Part shown: in pieces, positions 25,669 through 32,068 of the stretch
Numbering within the stretch: the first letter of the stretch is position 1
How the letters are laid out: each line of letters starts with the position of its first letter
Assembly: GCA_947652325.1 (NCBI GenBank)
Contig: CANTCQ010000012.1
Span: 1 to 32,068 of the forward strand
Direction of reading: 5' to 3'
DNA length: 32,068 bases
DNA from: an uncultured Mycoplasmatota bacterium
GTDB lineage: Bacteria; Bacillota_I; Bacilli_A; RF39; UBA660
Notes under the pieces: generated by a model
Told to the model about the DNA's origin: nothing
The model's input: the letters and a program-made list of their open reading frames with translations, nothing else
The model's database searches: none
Program-made: the position numbers and the translations under genes

Positions 25669-26749
25669 TTTTACTACTCCTTTTAATTAAAAAATATTTT
25701 ATAATCACTGCTATACCGCAAATTATAATACAAAAATAAAACGACAATCCTCGACTAAATAATTCGAGATTAATTGCAGAAAGAGGTGACATAATTTTTT
25801 GAAAACCATTTATCATTAAATAATCAGTAACACCGACTGCTCCTGGTAATGGTGCTGAATAAGCTCCCATAATAACAAAGGTTTCAATTGAAAAAATAGA
25901 GAGAACATCCTGTAATTGACCACCCGTTGCCAAAAAAACAAAAACTATTACACCTATCTGACAAATCCTCTGCATAATATTTAAAAATAATATTTTCCCT
26001 ATCAATTTTCTCTTTCCCTGTAAAAGCAATGCTGACTGCTGATAATTTTCTATGATTTCATTTAGTTTTTTCATTTTAGATTCTTTGTCATGAACTATAT
26101 GTAATTTTAATAAAATTTTCAAAAAAAATTGACAAACTTTATTTAAAAATGAATGTTTATATAAAAAGCAGTAAAACAAAAATATTAAACCTAATTGAAA
26201 AAGAAAACCAGCTAGAATAAAAATCTTTGCAATGCAATCAAATTGAAATAATAAACTTGGATTTAACAAAAAACCAACTATTGTTAATATAACAATTGAA
26301 AAAGAATACATAAGTAATGTATATAATAAAGAAAGAGTAATAATAGGAATAGATATTCCATCTTTCAACATAAAATAGGCAGTAGCAGGTTGTCCACCGG
26401 ATGCAGATGGTGTAATCGCTGAAAAATAAATATCTGCCGCGGAATAAAAAAAACTATTTTTATGTTTTGAAGAAAATTCAAAAGAAGAACAAATACTTGT
26501 TATCGACCAACCTTCAAAAAAAATAAAGAAAATAACACAACAAAATGCCAACAGAATCCATCCAATAGAAGCATTTTTTACAAATGAAAAAAATTGAGGA
26601 AACGAAAAATTTTGATTAAAAGAAGCAATGACAACAACGCTTAAAATCGTAATACATACAAAAAAGATTCCCCAAAAAATTTTATTTTGCCGATTATTTT
26701 CTGATTGATTTTTAATAAATTTTTCTTTTTGAGAATTACTACTTTGCAT
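25652..26749 (-). CDS. LPG-synthase-like transmembrane (UPF0104) protein
   Basis: The 365-residue protein has about eight hydrophobic segments and the family core AITPSASGGQPATAYFMLKDGI (in two pieces: AITPSASGGQPATAY, FMLKDG) and the late APLPGAVGVTDYLMI. This is the flippase-like N-terminal part of MprF without the aminoacyl transferase domain. In MprF this region moves lysyl-phosphatidylglycerol across the membrane; here the substrate is unknown, and phosphatidylethanolamine from the adjacent pssA and psd is a possible one. It lies 15 bases after the PAP2 gene and overlaps pssA by 17. Confidence 0.88.
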   Translation of the reverse strand: MQSSNSQKEKFIKNQSENNRQNKIFWGIFFVCITILSVVVIASFNQNFSFPQFFSFVKNASIGWILLAFCCVIFFIFFEGWSITSICSSFEFSSKHKNSFFYSAADIYFSAITPSASGGQPATAYFMLKDGISIPIITLSLLYTLLMYSFSIVILTIVGFLLNPSLLFQFDCIAKIFILAGFLFQLGLIFLFYCFLYKHSFLNKVCQFFLKILLKLHIVHDKESKMKKLNEIIENYQQSALLLQGKRKLIGKILFLNIMQRICQIGVIVFVFLATGGQLQDVLSIFSIETFVIMGAYSAPLPGAVGVTDYLMINGFQKIMSPLSAINLELFSRGLSFYFCIIICGIAVIIKYFLIKRSSKNDRNL

Positions 26750-26764
26750 AAAAACTACCTCATA

Positions 26765-27421
26765 TTACTTTTTAAATTTTACATTTATCTTTTCAAAAAA
26801 AATACCTATTTTCCATTTATGAACAATAAATAAACTTATTTCCACAGCAAGTATTCCTCCAATAATATCTACAAATACATGCTGCTTCACAAATACAGTT
26901 GACATGCAAACAAGAACTGCACACACAAACATTACCCATTTGTAACTTTTTGAAACCTTTTTTAAATGTATAGACCCTCGGAAAACCATCCAACTTTCCA
27001 AGCAATGTATCGAAGGAAATAAATTAACAGGTTCATCCATAGCATAAATGAAACGAGTAAAAAAAGAAAGAATACCATCTGATGAAACTTCAGGTCGCAC
27101 GATGGTAGTAGGTAAAACCAAAAAGAAAAACAAACAAATAAATTTCGCAATTATTTCTGCAGATAAAATAGAATAACATGTATAAGAATTCTCACGAGAA
27201 ATTATAATATAACCAATAATCCAATGCAAATAAGCTAAAATGTAAATAAGAATAAAAAGAGAGCAAAAAGGAATATAGGCATCTATAATTATCGAAAAAT
27301 CAAAATGGTGCAAGTGATTAGAAATCAATTTCGAACCATTATATACAATTGTATTCAATAAAACTGCACATAATAACGGAATATAAGCATATTTAGGAAT
27401 AATACGTTTTTTTTCTTGCAT
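26765..27421 (-). CDS. PAP2-superfamily membrane phosphatase
   Basis: The 218-residue protein has about six membrane segments and the PAP2/inositolphosphotransferase-type motifs: IVRP (R109), FPSIHC with H139, and TVFVKQHVFVD with H181 and D185. The two histidines and the aspartate form the catalytic set for cutting phosphate from lipids (such as phosphatidate or undecaprenyl diphosphate) or for transferring a head group. The substrate is unknown. It is the first gene of the lipid operon, and AGGAGGA precedes ATG 27421. Homologues with this short form are often annotated as inositol phosphorylceramide synthase-like. Confidence 0.87.
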   Translation of the reverse strand: MQEKKRIIPKYAYIPLLCAVLLNTIVYNGSKLISNHLHHFDFSIIIDAYIPFCSLFILIYILAYLHWIIGYIIISRENSYTCYSILSAEIIAKFICLFFFLVLPTTIVRPEVSSDGILSFFTRFIYAMDEPVNLFPSIHCLESWMVFRGSIHLKKVSKSYKWVMFVCAVLVCMSTVFVKQHVFVDIIGGILAVEISLFIVHKWKIGIFFEKINVKFKK

Positions 27422-27503
27422 AATAAATCCTCCTATGAAAAAATATATAGAACAAACATGACAACAAAATGACTCTTACAATTAAATACAAAATAACAAG
27501 TAT

Positions 27504-27512
27504 ATTATACCA
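27504..27512 (-). promoter_or_regulatory. Extended -10 promoter for the lipid operon
   Basis: TGGTATAAT on the minus strand, about 80 bases before ATG 27421, with no good -35. A small perfect hairpin CTTACA/TGTAAG (27533-27548) lies just upstream, between this promoter and the divergent coiled-coil gene. Confidence 0.6.
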
Positions 27513-27602
27513 CAAAATGAAAAGTAGAATACTTACACTTTTGTAAGAAATTAAAATTTTACTCATTTTTTATGGTAAAATAAAAGATATTTAGGTGATA
27601 AC

Positions 27603-29447
27603 ATGAAAGCATTACAAAAAATCAAAAGAATAGTTATAAAAATTATTTTCTTTTTTTTAAATTTATTTTTTGGAAAAAAGAAGAAAGAAAATATGCTGAA
27701 AAATCAAACACAAAAAGAAAACAACATAACAAAAGATGAAAAAAAATCAGCAAAAAGAGAAAATTCAACTCAAAATATTCCTAACGAATCACCCCATGAA
27801 TTAAAAAAAGAAAGAAACAATTTAGATAAAAGAATAGAATTTAATCATCTAGAACTTGAAAAAAACTTCTATGAATTTATAGAAAAAATATTTAAAATAA
27901 AAATAAAAGATATTTCTGCGGAAAAACAACAAAAATTAAAAACATACACACTAAAAATTTTAAAAAAAGTAGAAGAAGAAATAAAAGGAAAAGAAATAGA
28001 AAATAAAAAACAAGTAGAAAATTTATTTAAAAAAAATCTAAAAAAAGACTTGGCAAAAAAAAATATAGATTTGGATAAACTAATCATAAATACAGAAACA
28101 TTTTCTTTAATAGAAAAAAAAGAAGTTAACATTGAATATTTAAAAAAAAATGAAAAAGATGAAAAAATAAATTTAGCATTTAAAATAGAAAATAACAACA
28201 AAAAAGAACCTATTATTTCTATTCCCGAAATACAAAAAAGTGTTACATTAGATAAAAATAATTTTGAAAAGAATAAAAATGAAACAAATAATTCCATAAA
28301 TCTGGAAACAAATGCAGATTTTTCTATAAAATTAACTTCTCCTATTGAAGAAAAAAAGGAAAATATAGAAGAAGAAATACAAAAATTAGAATTACTTGAA
28401 GCTGAGAATACAAACGAAGAAAAATTTAAAGATGAAGAAAAAATAGAGTTCTCTATTTTAAAAAATAAAAATTATAATGAAGTGGTAAAACAAGAAAATG
28501 AATCTTTAAAAAAGGATGAAAAAGTAGAAAAAGAAACAAATGAATTAAATAAAAATTATGAAAAAATGGAACTAAAAAAAGAAATAAATTTAAATCTAAA
28601 CAGTATAGAACTAGAAAACAACCAAATGATTAAACTAACGAAAATAGAAATTCAAAAAGAAGATTTAATGGATAAAAATTATGAAAAAATGGAAGAATTA
28701 TTAGATGAAAGAATAAAAGAAATAGAATTTTTCTTACAAAAAAACTTATCCAGTATTCAAAAAACAAAACTTGAAAATGAATTAATAAAATTAAAAGAAA
28801 CAAAAAAACAACTGTATTTTTATAAAGAAAAAGATATAGAAGAATTACGCATATCTTTAGAAGAAAATATTCCAGTAGAAGAATTATTAATTATATCAGA
28901 AAAATTAAGAAAGTTAACCGAAATGGAAGAATTAGATAGAAAAAAAGCACTAATAAAGAAAACCGAAAAAAAAGCAGAGAAAGAAATACAAGAAATAGAA
29001 AAAAAATTAATAAAAGAATCTTTTAAAAAAACTTTAAGAAGACTAGAAATTCCTTTGTTTTTATCTTTCCCCTTTATAAAAAATAAACATTTTCGCAAAT
29101 TTGTATCAGGTTTATTTCTTTTTAGAACTTTTGGTTTTATTAAAAATTTATTATTTGGAATTACGGATATTGAAGAATTTGAAGATTTATCTTATATAAA
29201 AAGAGGAAGTGATGCCTTAAAAGAATCAATAACTTTAACCGAAAAAAATATAGGAACATTTTTAAATTTAAAAAATGAAACTTTTAGAAAATATCCTGAA
29301 TTATTGCAAGATAAAGATTTCATAAATGATATGAAAACACTAGAGCAAAAATTAAAAAATAATTATGAAAAACTTTTACAACAAGAAAAAACAGTTCAAA
29401 AATACTTTTCCAAATCAAAAGTTTTAATAAGAAAAAAATCTCTATAA
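27603..29447 (+). CDS. 614-aa lysine/glutamate-rich coiled-coil protein of unknown function
   Basis: AGGTGATAAC precedes ATG 27603. The N-terminus is basic and hydrophobic (KIIFFFLNLFFGKKKK, about 13-28) and could be a membrane anchor. The next 430 residues are almost only K, E, N, I and L, with heptads that predict long coiled coils or disorder. A distinct C-terminal part (about 475-614) has hydrophobic segments (IPLFLSFPFIKNKHFRKFVS, LFLFRTFGFIKNLLFGITD) and then more helix (SDALKESITLTEKNIGTFLN). The coding strand is extremely A-rich, unlike neighbouring genes. I recognise no family. A structural or cell-envelope role is possible. Divergent from the lipid operon. Confidence 0.8.
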   Translation: MKALQKIKRIVIKIIFFFLNLFFGKKKKENMLKNQTQKENNITKDEKKSAKRENSTQNIPNESPHELKKERNNLDKRIEFNHLELEKNFYEFIEKIFKIKIKDISAEKQQKLKTYTLKILKKVEEEIKGKEIENKKQVENLFKKNLKKDLAKKNIDLDKLIINTETFSLIEKKEVNIEYLKKNEKDEKINLAFKIENNNKKEPIISIPEIQKSVTLDKNNFEKNKNETNNSINLETNADFSIKLTSPIEEKKENIEEEIQKLELLEAENTNEEKFKDEEKIEFSILKNKNYNEVVKQENESLKKDEKVEKETNELNKNYEKMELKKEINLNLNSIELENNQMIKLTKIEIQKEDLMDKNYEKMEELLDERIKEIEFFLQKNLSSIQKTKLENELIKLKETKKQLYFYKEKDIEELRISLEENIPVEELLIISEKLRKLTEMEELDRKKALIKKTEKKAEKEIQEIEKKLIKESFKKTLRRLEIPLFLSFPFIKNKHFRKFVSGLFLFRTFGFIKNLLFGITDIEEFEDLSYIKRGSDALKESITLTEKNIGTFLNLKNETFRKYPELLQDKDFINDMKTLEQKLKNNYEKLLQQEKTVQKYFSKSKVLIRKKSL

Positions 29448-29453
29448 ATAATA

Positions 29454-29494
29454 AAAATCTTTTCCTTTTTGTTTTAATTGGAACAGATTTTTTA
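29454..29494 (+). terminator. Terminator of the coiled-coil gene
   Basis: AAAATCT-T-TTCC (29454-29465) pairs with GGAA-C-AGATTTT (29480-29491) with one mismatch, followed by a T-run. It lies 7 bases after the stop. Confidence 0.7.
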
Positions 29495-29669
29495 TTTTCA
29501 TTTAATAATTCATCATAATCAGTTAACTCATAAAGTTTTCGATTAATAAATATAATCATTTAATTCATAAATTACAACATGATAGTTTTGTATAAATAAT
29601 TGTTCTAGCTATTATTTTTCATTTTGGCAATAGGCTATATTATTTCTTTTTAAGTCATTTCCTCTTGTT

Positions 29670-29702
29670 AACCTAAAAGGACATTCTCTTCACTTTTAGG
29701 TT
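29670..29702 (+). terminator. Perfect 10-bp hairpin with short T-run
   Basis: AACCTAAAAG (29670-29679) and CTTTTAGGTT (29693-29702) with a 13-base loop; four T's end it on the plus strand. It lies 175 bases past the coiled-coil terminator, and no plus-strand gene ends just before it. Confidence 0.4.
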
Positions 29703-29880
29703 TTAAATGTTGTACTAGAACTACTATTAAATATGCTTTTTTCTATATCGTCATTAGGATGCTTAAACTCTATTATTTGACATGCATAACACATATATCT
29801 ATAAAAATGAATGGAATATTTAGCACAATTAAAAGCATTTTTTATATCTTAAAAATATCTTCTCTAGTAAGTCTCTCACA
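29696..29880 (-). pseudogene. Broken coding fragment, unknown
   Basis: Reading minus from about 29880, one frame gives LTREDIFKI and then TAA. A neighbouring frame, from the poly-A tract beside that stop, gives KNAFNCAKYSIHFYRYMCYACQ, too long to quote whole, then IIEFKHPNDDIEKSIFNSSS and a stop at 29696. Joined by one frame change at the A-run, the two give about 60 protein-like residues with C-x-x-C. No start or ribosome binding site is seen. I think it is the decayed end of a gene, but chance cannot be ruled out in such AT-rich DNA. Confidence 0.3.
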
Positions 29881-30058
29881 ACTTATTAAAACGAATTTGT
29901 TATTTATAAGAAATATTATGATTACCTAATCAACCTTACACAATTATTTTATAAAATAACCCCTATTAAAACTTCAATAATTTTAGAGTGTTTTTCTAAA
30001 TAACATAGTAATTATAAGAGATTCGAATTTATAATTTAATAACTTTTTTTATTCTATC

Positions 30059-30418
30059 CTATTTTTTTAAATAACCATCTAAACATTGATGAAAAGGTTG
30101 TTTAATTTCCTCTTCCATTATAAAATTCAATTTTTCCCTATTATTATAAAATTCTAATATATTTATTAGAAGTGTTCTATATGCATATAACTCCTTTTTA
30201 TTTTTAACAAGAGAATCATGTAATTCATTAAATCTTTGTAAATCCTGCTCTTTTAAATCAAAAGCAAAACTTAACTTATTTAATATAGAATTAGATGGTC
30301 TTTTTTTACCTTTTTCTATTTCTGTAATATATGACTTTGATACAGTTGATTTTTCTGATAACATTGAAATAGACATATCATTAGCTATTCTTATTAATCT
30401 TATTACTTCGCTCAACAT
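30059..30418 (-). CDS. XRE-family helix-turn-helix regulator
   Basis: ATG 30418 is preferred; GTG 30430 would place the start inside the ribosome binding site GTGGGGAT. The 119-residue product has an N-terminal Cro/CI-type HTH (residues about 3-55): VIRLIRIANDMSISMLSEKS, TVSKSYITEIEKGKKRPSNS. The remaining 60 residues are helical and may form the dimer or ligand part. A perfect 15-base palindrome (30451-30465) covers the -35 of its likely promoter, the classic position for autorepression. It stands next to tRNA-Trp and the decayed stretch, typical of regulators left by mobile elements. Targets are unknown. Confidence 0.88.
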   Translation of the reverse strand: MLSEVIRLIRIANDMSISMLSEKSTVSKSYITEIEKGKKRPSNSILNKLSFAFDLKEQDLQRFNELHDSLVKNKKELYAYRTLLINILEFYNNREKLNFIMEEEIKQPFHQCLDGYLKK

Positions 30419-30438
30419 ATTTATCCCCACTTAATAAA

Positions 30439-30466
30439 AATATATATTAATGAACATAATGTTCAA
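30439..30466 (-). promoter_or_regulatory. Promoter and palindromic operator of the XRE gene
   Basis: TTGAAC (30461-30466), 16-base spacer, TATATT (30439-30444) on the minus strand. TGAACATAATGTTCA (30451-30465) is a perfect odd-length palindrome and covers the -35 and half of the spacer, so bound protein would block polymerase. Confidence 0.65.
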
Positions 30467-30476
30467 TTCATTCATA

Positions 30477-30550
30477 TGGCAGGGGATGAGAGAATCGAAC
30501 TCCCAACTAAAGTTTTGGAGACTCCTATTATACCATTTAACTAATCCCCT
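30477..30550 (-). tRNA. tRNA-Trp (anticodon CCA)
   Basis: A complete cloverleaf of 74 bases including an encoded CCA (30477-30479). The acceptor stem AGGGGAT pairs with ATCCCCT over 7 bp and the discriminator is G. The D arm is TTAGTTAAATGGTATAATA, the anticodon loop CTCCAAA gives CCA, and the T arm contains GTTCGATTC in a weak stem. The sequence is close in form to tRNA-Trp of Bacillus. It reads UGG only, in line with TGA being a stop here. Confidence 0.94.
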
Positions 30551-30568
30551 AAATTTGGAACTAACTAT

Positions 30569-30598
30569 AGTATATCATATATTTTAACCAATTAGCAA
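30569..30598 (-). promoter_or_regulatory. Promoter for tRNA-Trp
   Basis: TTGCTA (30593-30598), 18-base spacer, TATACT (30569-30574) on the minus strand, with an extended TG (TGATATACT). The tRNA begins about 19 bases after the -10. Confidence 0.65.
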
Positions 30599-30629
30599 TT
30601 AATTTCATACAATATCTTAGGTGATATAT

Positions 30630-31052
30630 ATGCTAATTAATTATACACAAAAAGAACTGGAATTATTAGCAAGAATTATGCGTGCAGAGGCACTTGCCGA
30701 AGGAAATCTGGGAATGCTCATGGTAGGAAACGTAGTAGTAAATCGAAGTATTGCTAATTGTTTAACTTTTAAAAACATCCGAAGCATAACTGATGCTATT
30801 TACCAAAAAAATCAATTTGCTGGAACACAAGGTCCTTTATTTCAAGCATCTCCAACTGCACTAGAAAAGGACTTAGCTCAAAGAGCTCTAAAAGGAGAGT
30901 ATTATTACCCCGCAACACATGCTCTTTGGTTCTATGCTCCTGCTAAAAATACATCTTGTCAAAACACATGGTATGACCAAAGATTATCTGGAAGTTATAA
31001 AAACCATTGTTTTTATCGACCAGACCCTGGAGAATGTCAAGAATTATACTAA
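30630..31052 (+). CDS. SleB/CwlJ-type cell wall hydrolase
   Basis: ATG 30630 is preferred over GTG 30621, since the GTG lies in the ribosome binding site AGGTGA (30619-30624), 5 bases before the ATG. The 140-residue protein is only the hydrolase domain (PF07486): ELLARIMRAEALAEGNLGML carries the likely catalytic glutamate E20, followed by MVGNVVVNRSI and QFAGTQGPLFQASPTALE. The C-terminal part has three cysteines (NTSCQNTW; NHCFYRPDPGECQ). SleB/CwlJ enzymes cut cortex peptidoglycan during spore germination, but such minimal versions also occur in vegetative cells, with no signal peptide here. It has its own terminator and faces the LysM amidase gene. Confidence 0.88.
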   Translation: MLINYTQKELELLARIMRAEALAEGNLGMLMVGNVVVNRSIANCLTFKNIRSITDAIYQKNQFAGTQGPLFQASPTALEKDLAQRALKGEYYYPATHALWFYAPAKNTSCQNTWYDQRLSGSYKNHCFYRPDPGECQELY

Positions 31053-31068
31053 GCCAATTGGCTTTTTT
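31051..31068 (+). terminator. Terminator of the SleB-like gene
   Basis: AAGCC, loop AATT, GGCTT then TTTT, beginning at the stop codon. The palindrome AAGCCAATTGGCTT is exact. Confidence 0.85.
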
Positions 31069-31081
31069 ATTTTTCCAAGTT

Positions 31082-31109
31082 AAAACCTCAATATAAAAAA
31101 TAATTGAGG
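31082..31109 (-). terminator. Terminator of the LysM amidase gene
   Basis: CCTCAAT (31086-31092) and ATTGAGG (31103-31109) form a perfect 7-bp stem; on the minus strand the 3' arm is followed by TTTTAAC. It lies about 30 bases after the amidase stop and converges with the SleB-like terminator. Confidence 0.6.
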
Positions 31110-31137
31110 CTAAATATAAAAACATTAAAAATAACAA

Positions 31138-32068
31138 TTATGGAATCAATAATTTTTGACCTATTGATAAAGAACTAGTTGATAAATTATTTAAACTTTG
31201 TAAAGCAGTAACAGTTGTATTATTATCCCTAGCAATACTATACAAAGTATCTCCTTTTTTCACAGTATAAATTTCATAATTAGGTGTACTTACATTAGGT
31301 AATATTAATTTCTGACCAATGCTTAACAGATTATTGGATAAATTATTTAAACGTTTTAATTCATCTACAGAGGTATTATATCGATTTGCTATTTTATACA
31401 AAGTATCTCCACTTTTAACCGTATAAATATTTTGAGTTGTTGGCTCTGTATATCCACTTACTTTTAAAACTTGACCTATTGACAAAGAATTAGAAGTTAA
31501 ATTATTTAATTCCTTTATTTCATTGACAGTTAGATTAAACATTTGAGCTATACCATACAAAGTATCTCCACTTTTAACCGTATATGTATCGCCTTTTGGA
31601 GCGGAAGATTCTTTGATATTTAAAACTTGACCTATTGACAAAGAATTAGAAGTTAAATTATTTAATTCCTTTAATTCATTAACAGTTAATCCATTATTCC
31701 TTGCAATACTCCATAATGTATCCCCACTTTTTACTATATATGTACCTTCCATAGATAAAGGTTTATATGCAACACCAATATATTGAGCAAGTGATTTTAC
31801 TACTGCCTCTGCTAAATCTTCCCAATTATTCTTTAACTGACTTACATCATCACCAGTGCTATCAGCAAAACCATATTCAACTATAATAGATTCATTATTT
31901 GGCGTTTCTCGAAGAATATAATAATAATCTAAATCCGGATTACTAGGCAAACGTCTTTGATAATACTTCCGTACATTTTGTCCCGCTTTACTTAAATTAT
32001 CACTAATAATACTTGATAACTTATCACTATTTCTAAGTGAATATATTACTTCTGCACCATCCCCACCT
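31138..32068 (-). CDS. N-acetylmuramoyl-L-alanine amidase (Amidase_3) with four LysM repeats, 5' end cut by the window
   Basis: The frame is open to the right edge, upstream of the apparent start TTG 31950, and encodes GGDGAEVIYSLRNSDKLSSI and NVRKYYQRRLPSNPDLDYYY, the end of the Amidase_3 zinc amidase fold. IIVEYGFADSTGDDVSQL carries the late conserved glutamate (VEYGF). After a linker come four LysM domains, each starting Y-x-V-K-(S/K)-G-D-T-L (YIVKSGDTLWSIARNNGLTV; YTVKSGDTLYGIAQMFNLTV; YTVKSGDTLYKIANRYNTSV; YTVKKGDTLYSIARDNNTTV) and closing LSIGQ-x-L. LysM binds the glycan strand. The protein cuts the amide bond between muramic acid and L-alanine outside the membrane. The N-terminus, including any signal peptide, is not in the window. 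Confidence 0.93.
   Translation of the reverse strand, partial: GGDGAEVIYSLRNSDKLSSIISDNLSKAGQNVRKYYQRRLPSNPDLDYYYILRETPNNESIIVEYGFADSTGDDVSQLKNNWEDLAEAVVKSLAQYIGVAYKPLSMEGTYIVKSGDTLWSIARNNGLTVNELKELNNLTSNSLSIGQVLNIKESSAPKGDTYTVKSGDTLYGIAQMFNLTVNEIKELNNLTSNSLSIGQVLKVSGYTEPTTQNIYTVKSGDTLYKIANRYNTSVDELKRLNNLSNNLLSIGQKLILPNVSTPNYEIYTVKKGDTLYSIARDNNTTVTALQSLNNLSTSSLSIGQKLLIP
31463..31517. repeat. 55-bp exact repeat inside LysM domain 2
   Basis: Identical to 31619-31673 over about 55 bases. The repeat encodes the end of one LysM unit (the ELNNLTSNSLSIGQVLK part). Confidence 0.8.
31619..31673. repeat. 55-bp exact repeat inside LysM domain 1
   Basis: Identical to 31463-31517 over about 55 bases, 156 bp away, which is the length of one LysM unit with its linker. 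Points to recent tandem duplication or gene conversion. Confidence 0.8.

Larger units (their letters stand above)
29495..30058. other. Gene-poor stretch with a decayed frame
   Basis: About 560 bases with many stops on both strands. It includes a hairpin AACCTAAAAG/CTTTTAGGTT (29670-29702), a probable broken coding fragment (29696-29880) and a tRNA-arm-like sequence (near 30020) that I do not believe. It separates the coiled-coil gene from the XRE gene. Confidence 0.5.

Noticed and set aside
27869..28297. Minus-strand open frame over the coiled-coil gene
   Set aside because: The F/S-rich translation is what A-rich lysine/glutamate codons give in antisense; no start signal.
29320..29559. Minus-strand 79-aa frame with MIIFINRKLYELTDYDELLN
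   Set aside because: Its first 30 residues look protein-like, but the rest is antisense to the coiled-coil gene and its terminator; no clear ribosome binding site. Could at most be a gene remnant.
30015..30032. tRNA T-arm-like sequence (ATTCGAATCTC on the minus strand), possible attachment-site remnant
   Set aside because: No stem of five pairs, no acceptor arm or anticodon arm next to it; likely chance.
30451..30465. LexA (SOS) box
   Set aside because: The palindrome is GAAC-N5-GTTC, whereas the Bacillota LexA box has GAAC-N4-GTTC; operator of the adjacent XRE protein is a better reading.

Overview
The window is very AT-rich (by eye well under one third G+C) and uses TAA and TGA as stops, TGG-reading tRNA-Trp(CCA), strong AGGAGG-type ribosome binding sites and extended -10 (TGnTATAAT) promoters. 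The genes (SigH-type sigma factor next to secE-nusG, PcrA, NAD-dependent LigA, sortase, SleB-like hydrolase, LysM amidase, PE synthesis) point to a low-GC Bacillota of the Bacilli side, walled and not a mollicute. The style of the short membrane-anchored N-termini resembles uncultured gut lineages such as RF39, but the species cannot be named from the sequence. Nearly all genes lie on the minus strand, so operons read from right to left.

Region by region. 1-490: start of a truncated exported protein and a tiny ribbon-helix-helix regulator with a repeat-rich promoter. 912-7651: the ribosomal/transcription cluster, in reading order rlmB, sigH-like, secE, nusG, an unknown 609-aa protein, rplK, rplA, rplJ, rplL. 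rplJ-rplL has a perfect consensus promoter and an L10-leader attenuator; rplK has its own promoter and a likely L1-binding leader. The unknown gene has its own promoter and a 12-bp inverted repeat just before its ribosome binding site. rpoB does not follow rplL. 7946-11323: a 162-aa membrane protein, a two-sensor-domain protein with a degenerate GGDEF domain, and a YihY/BrkB protein. 11405-16922: pcrA, a TGA-split small reading frame, a sugar-nucleotide-type nucleotidyltransferase and ligA, closed by a terminator inside the end of ligA. 16933-19252: an unrecognised three-gene operon of helical proteins with a strong promoter. 19371-22561: a deoxynucleotidase-like HAD protein convergent with a surface module, a thioester-domain adhesin plus its sortase. 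22562-23460: a DUF1653 gene inside a hairpin-dense stretch bounded by 22-bp direct repeats. 23461-27512: a membrane-lipid operon (PAP2, LPG-synthase-like flippase, PssA, Psd, CmpB-like), giving phosphatidylethanolamine synthesis from CDP-diacylglycerol. 27603-30418: a 614-aa lysine/glutamate coiled-coil protein, a gene-poor decayed stretch and an XRE regulator with a palindrome over its own promoter. 30477-32068: tRNA-Trp, a SleB-like hydrolase and the C-terminal part of a LysM amidase.

The best candidates for undescribed biology are the 609-aa HTH protein lodged between nusG and rplK, the three-gene helical operon, the DUF1653/hairpin element between direct repeats, and the sortase without a visible catalytic arginine paired with a thioester adhesin carrying a non-canonical sorting motif. 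Promoters, leaders and terminators were found by eye and no folding or database search was run.
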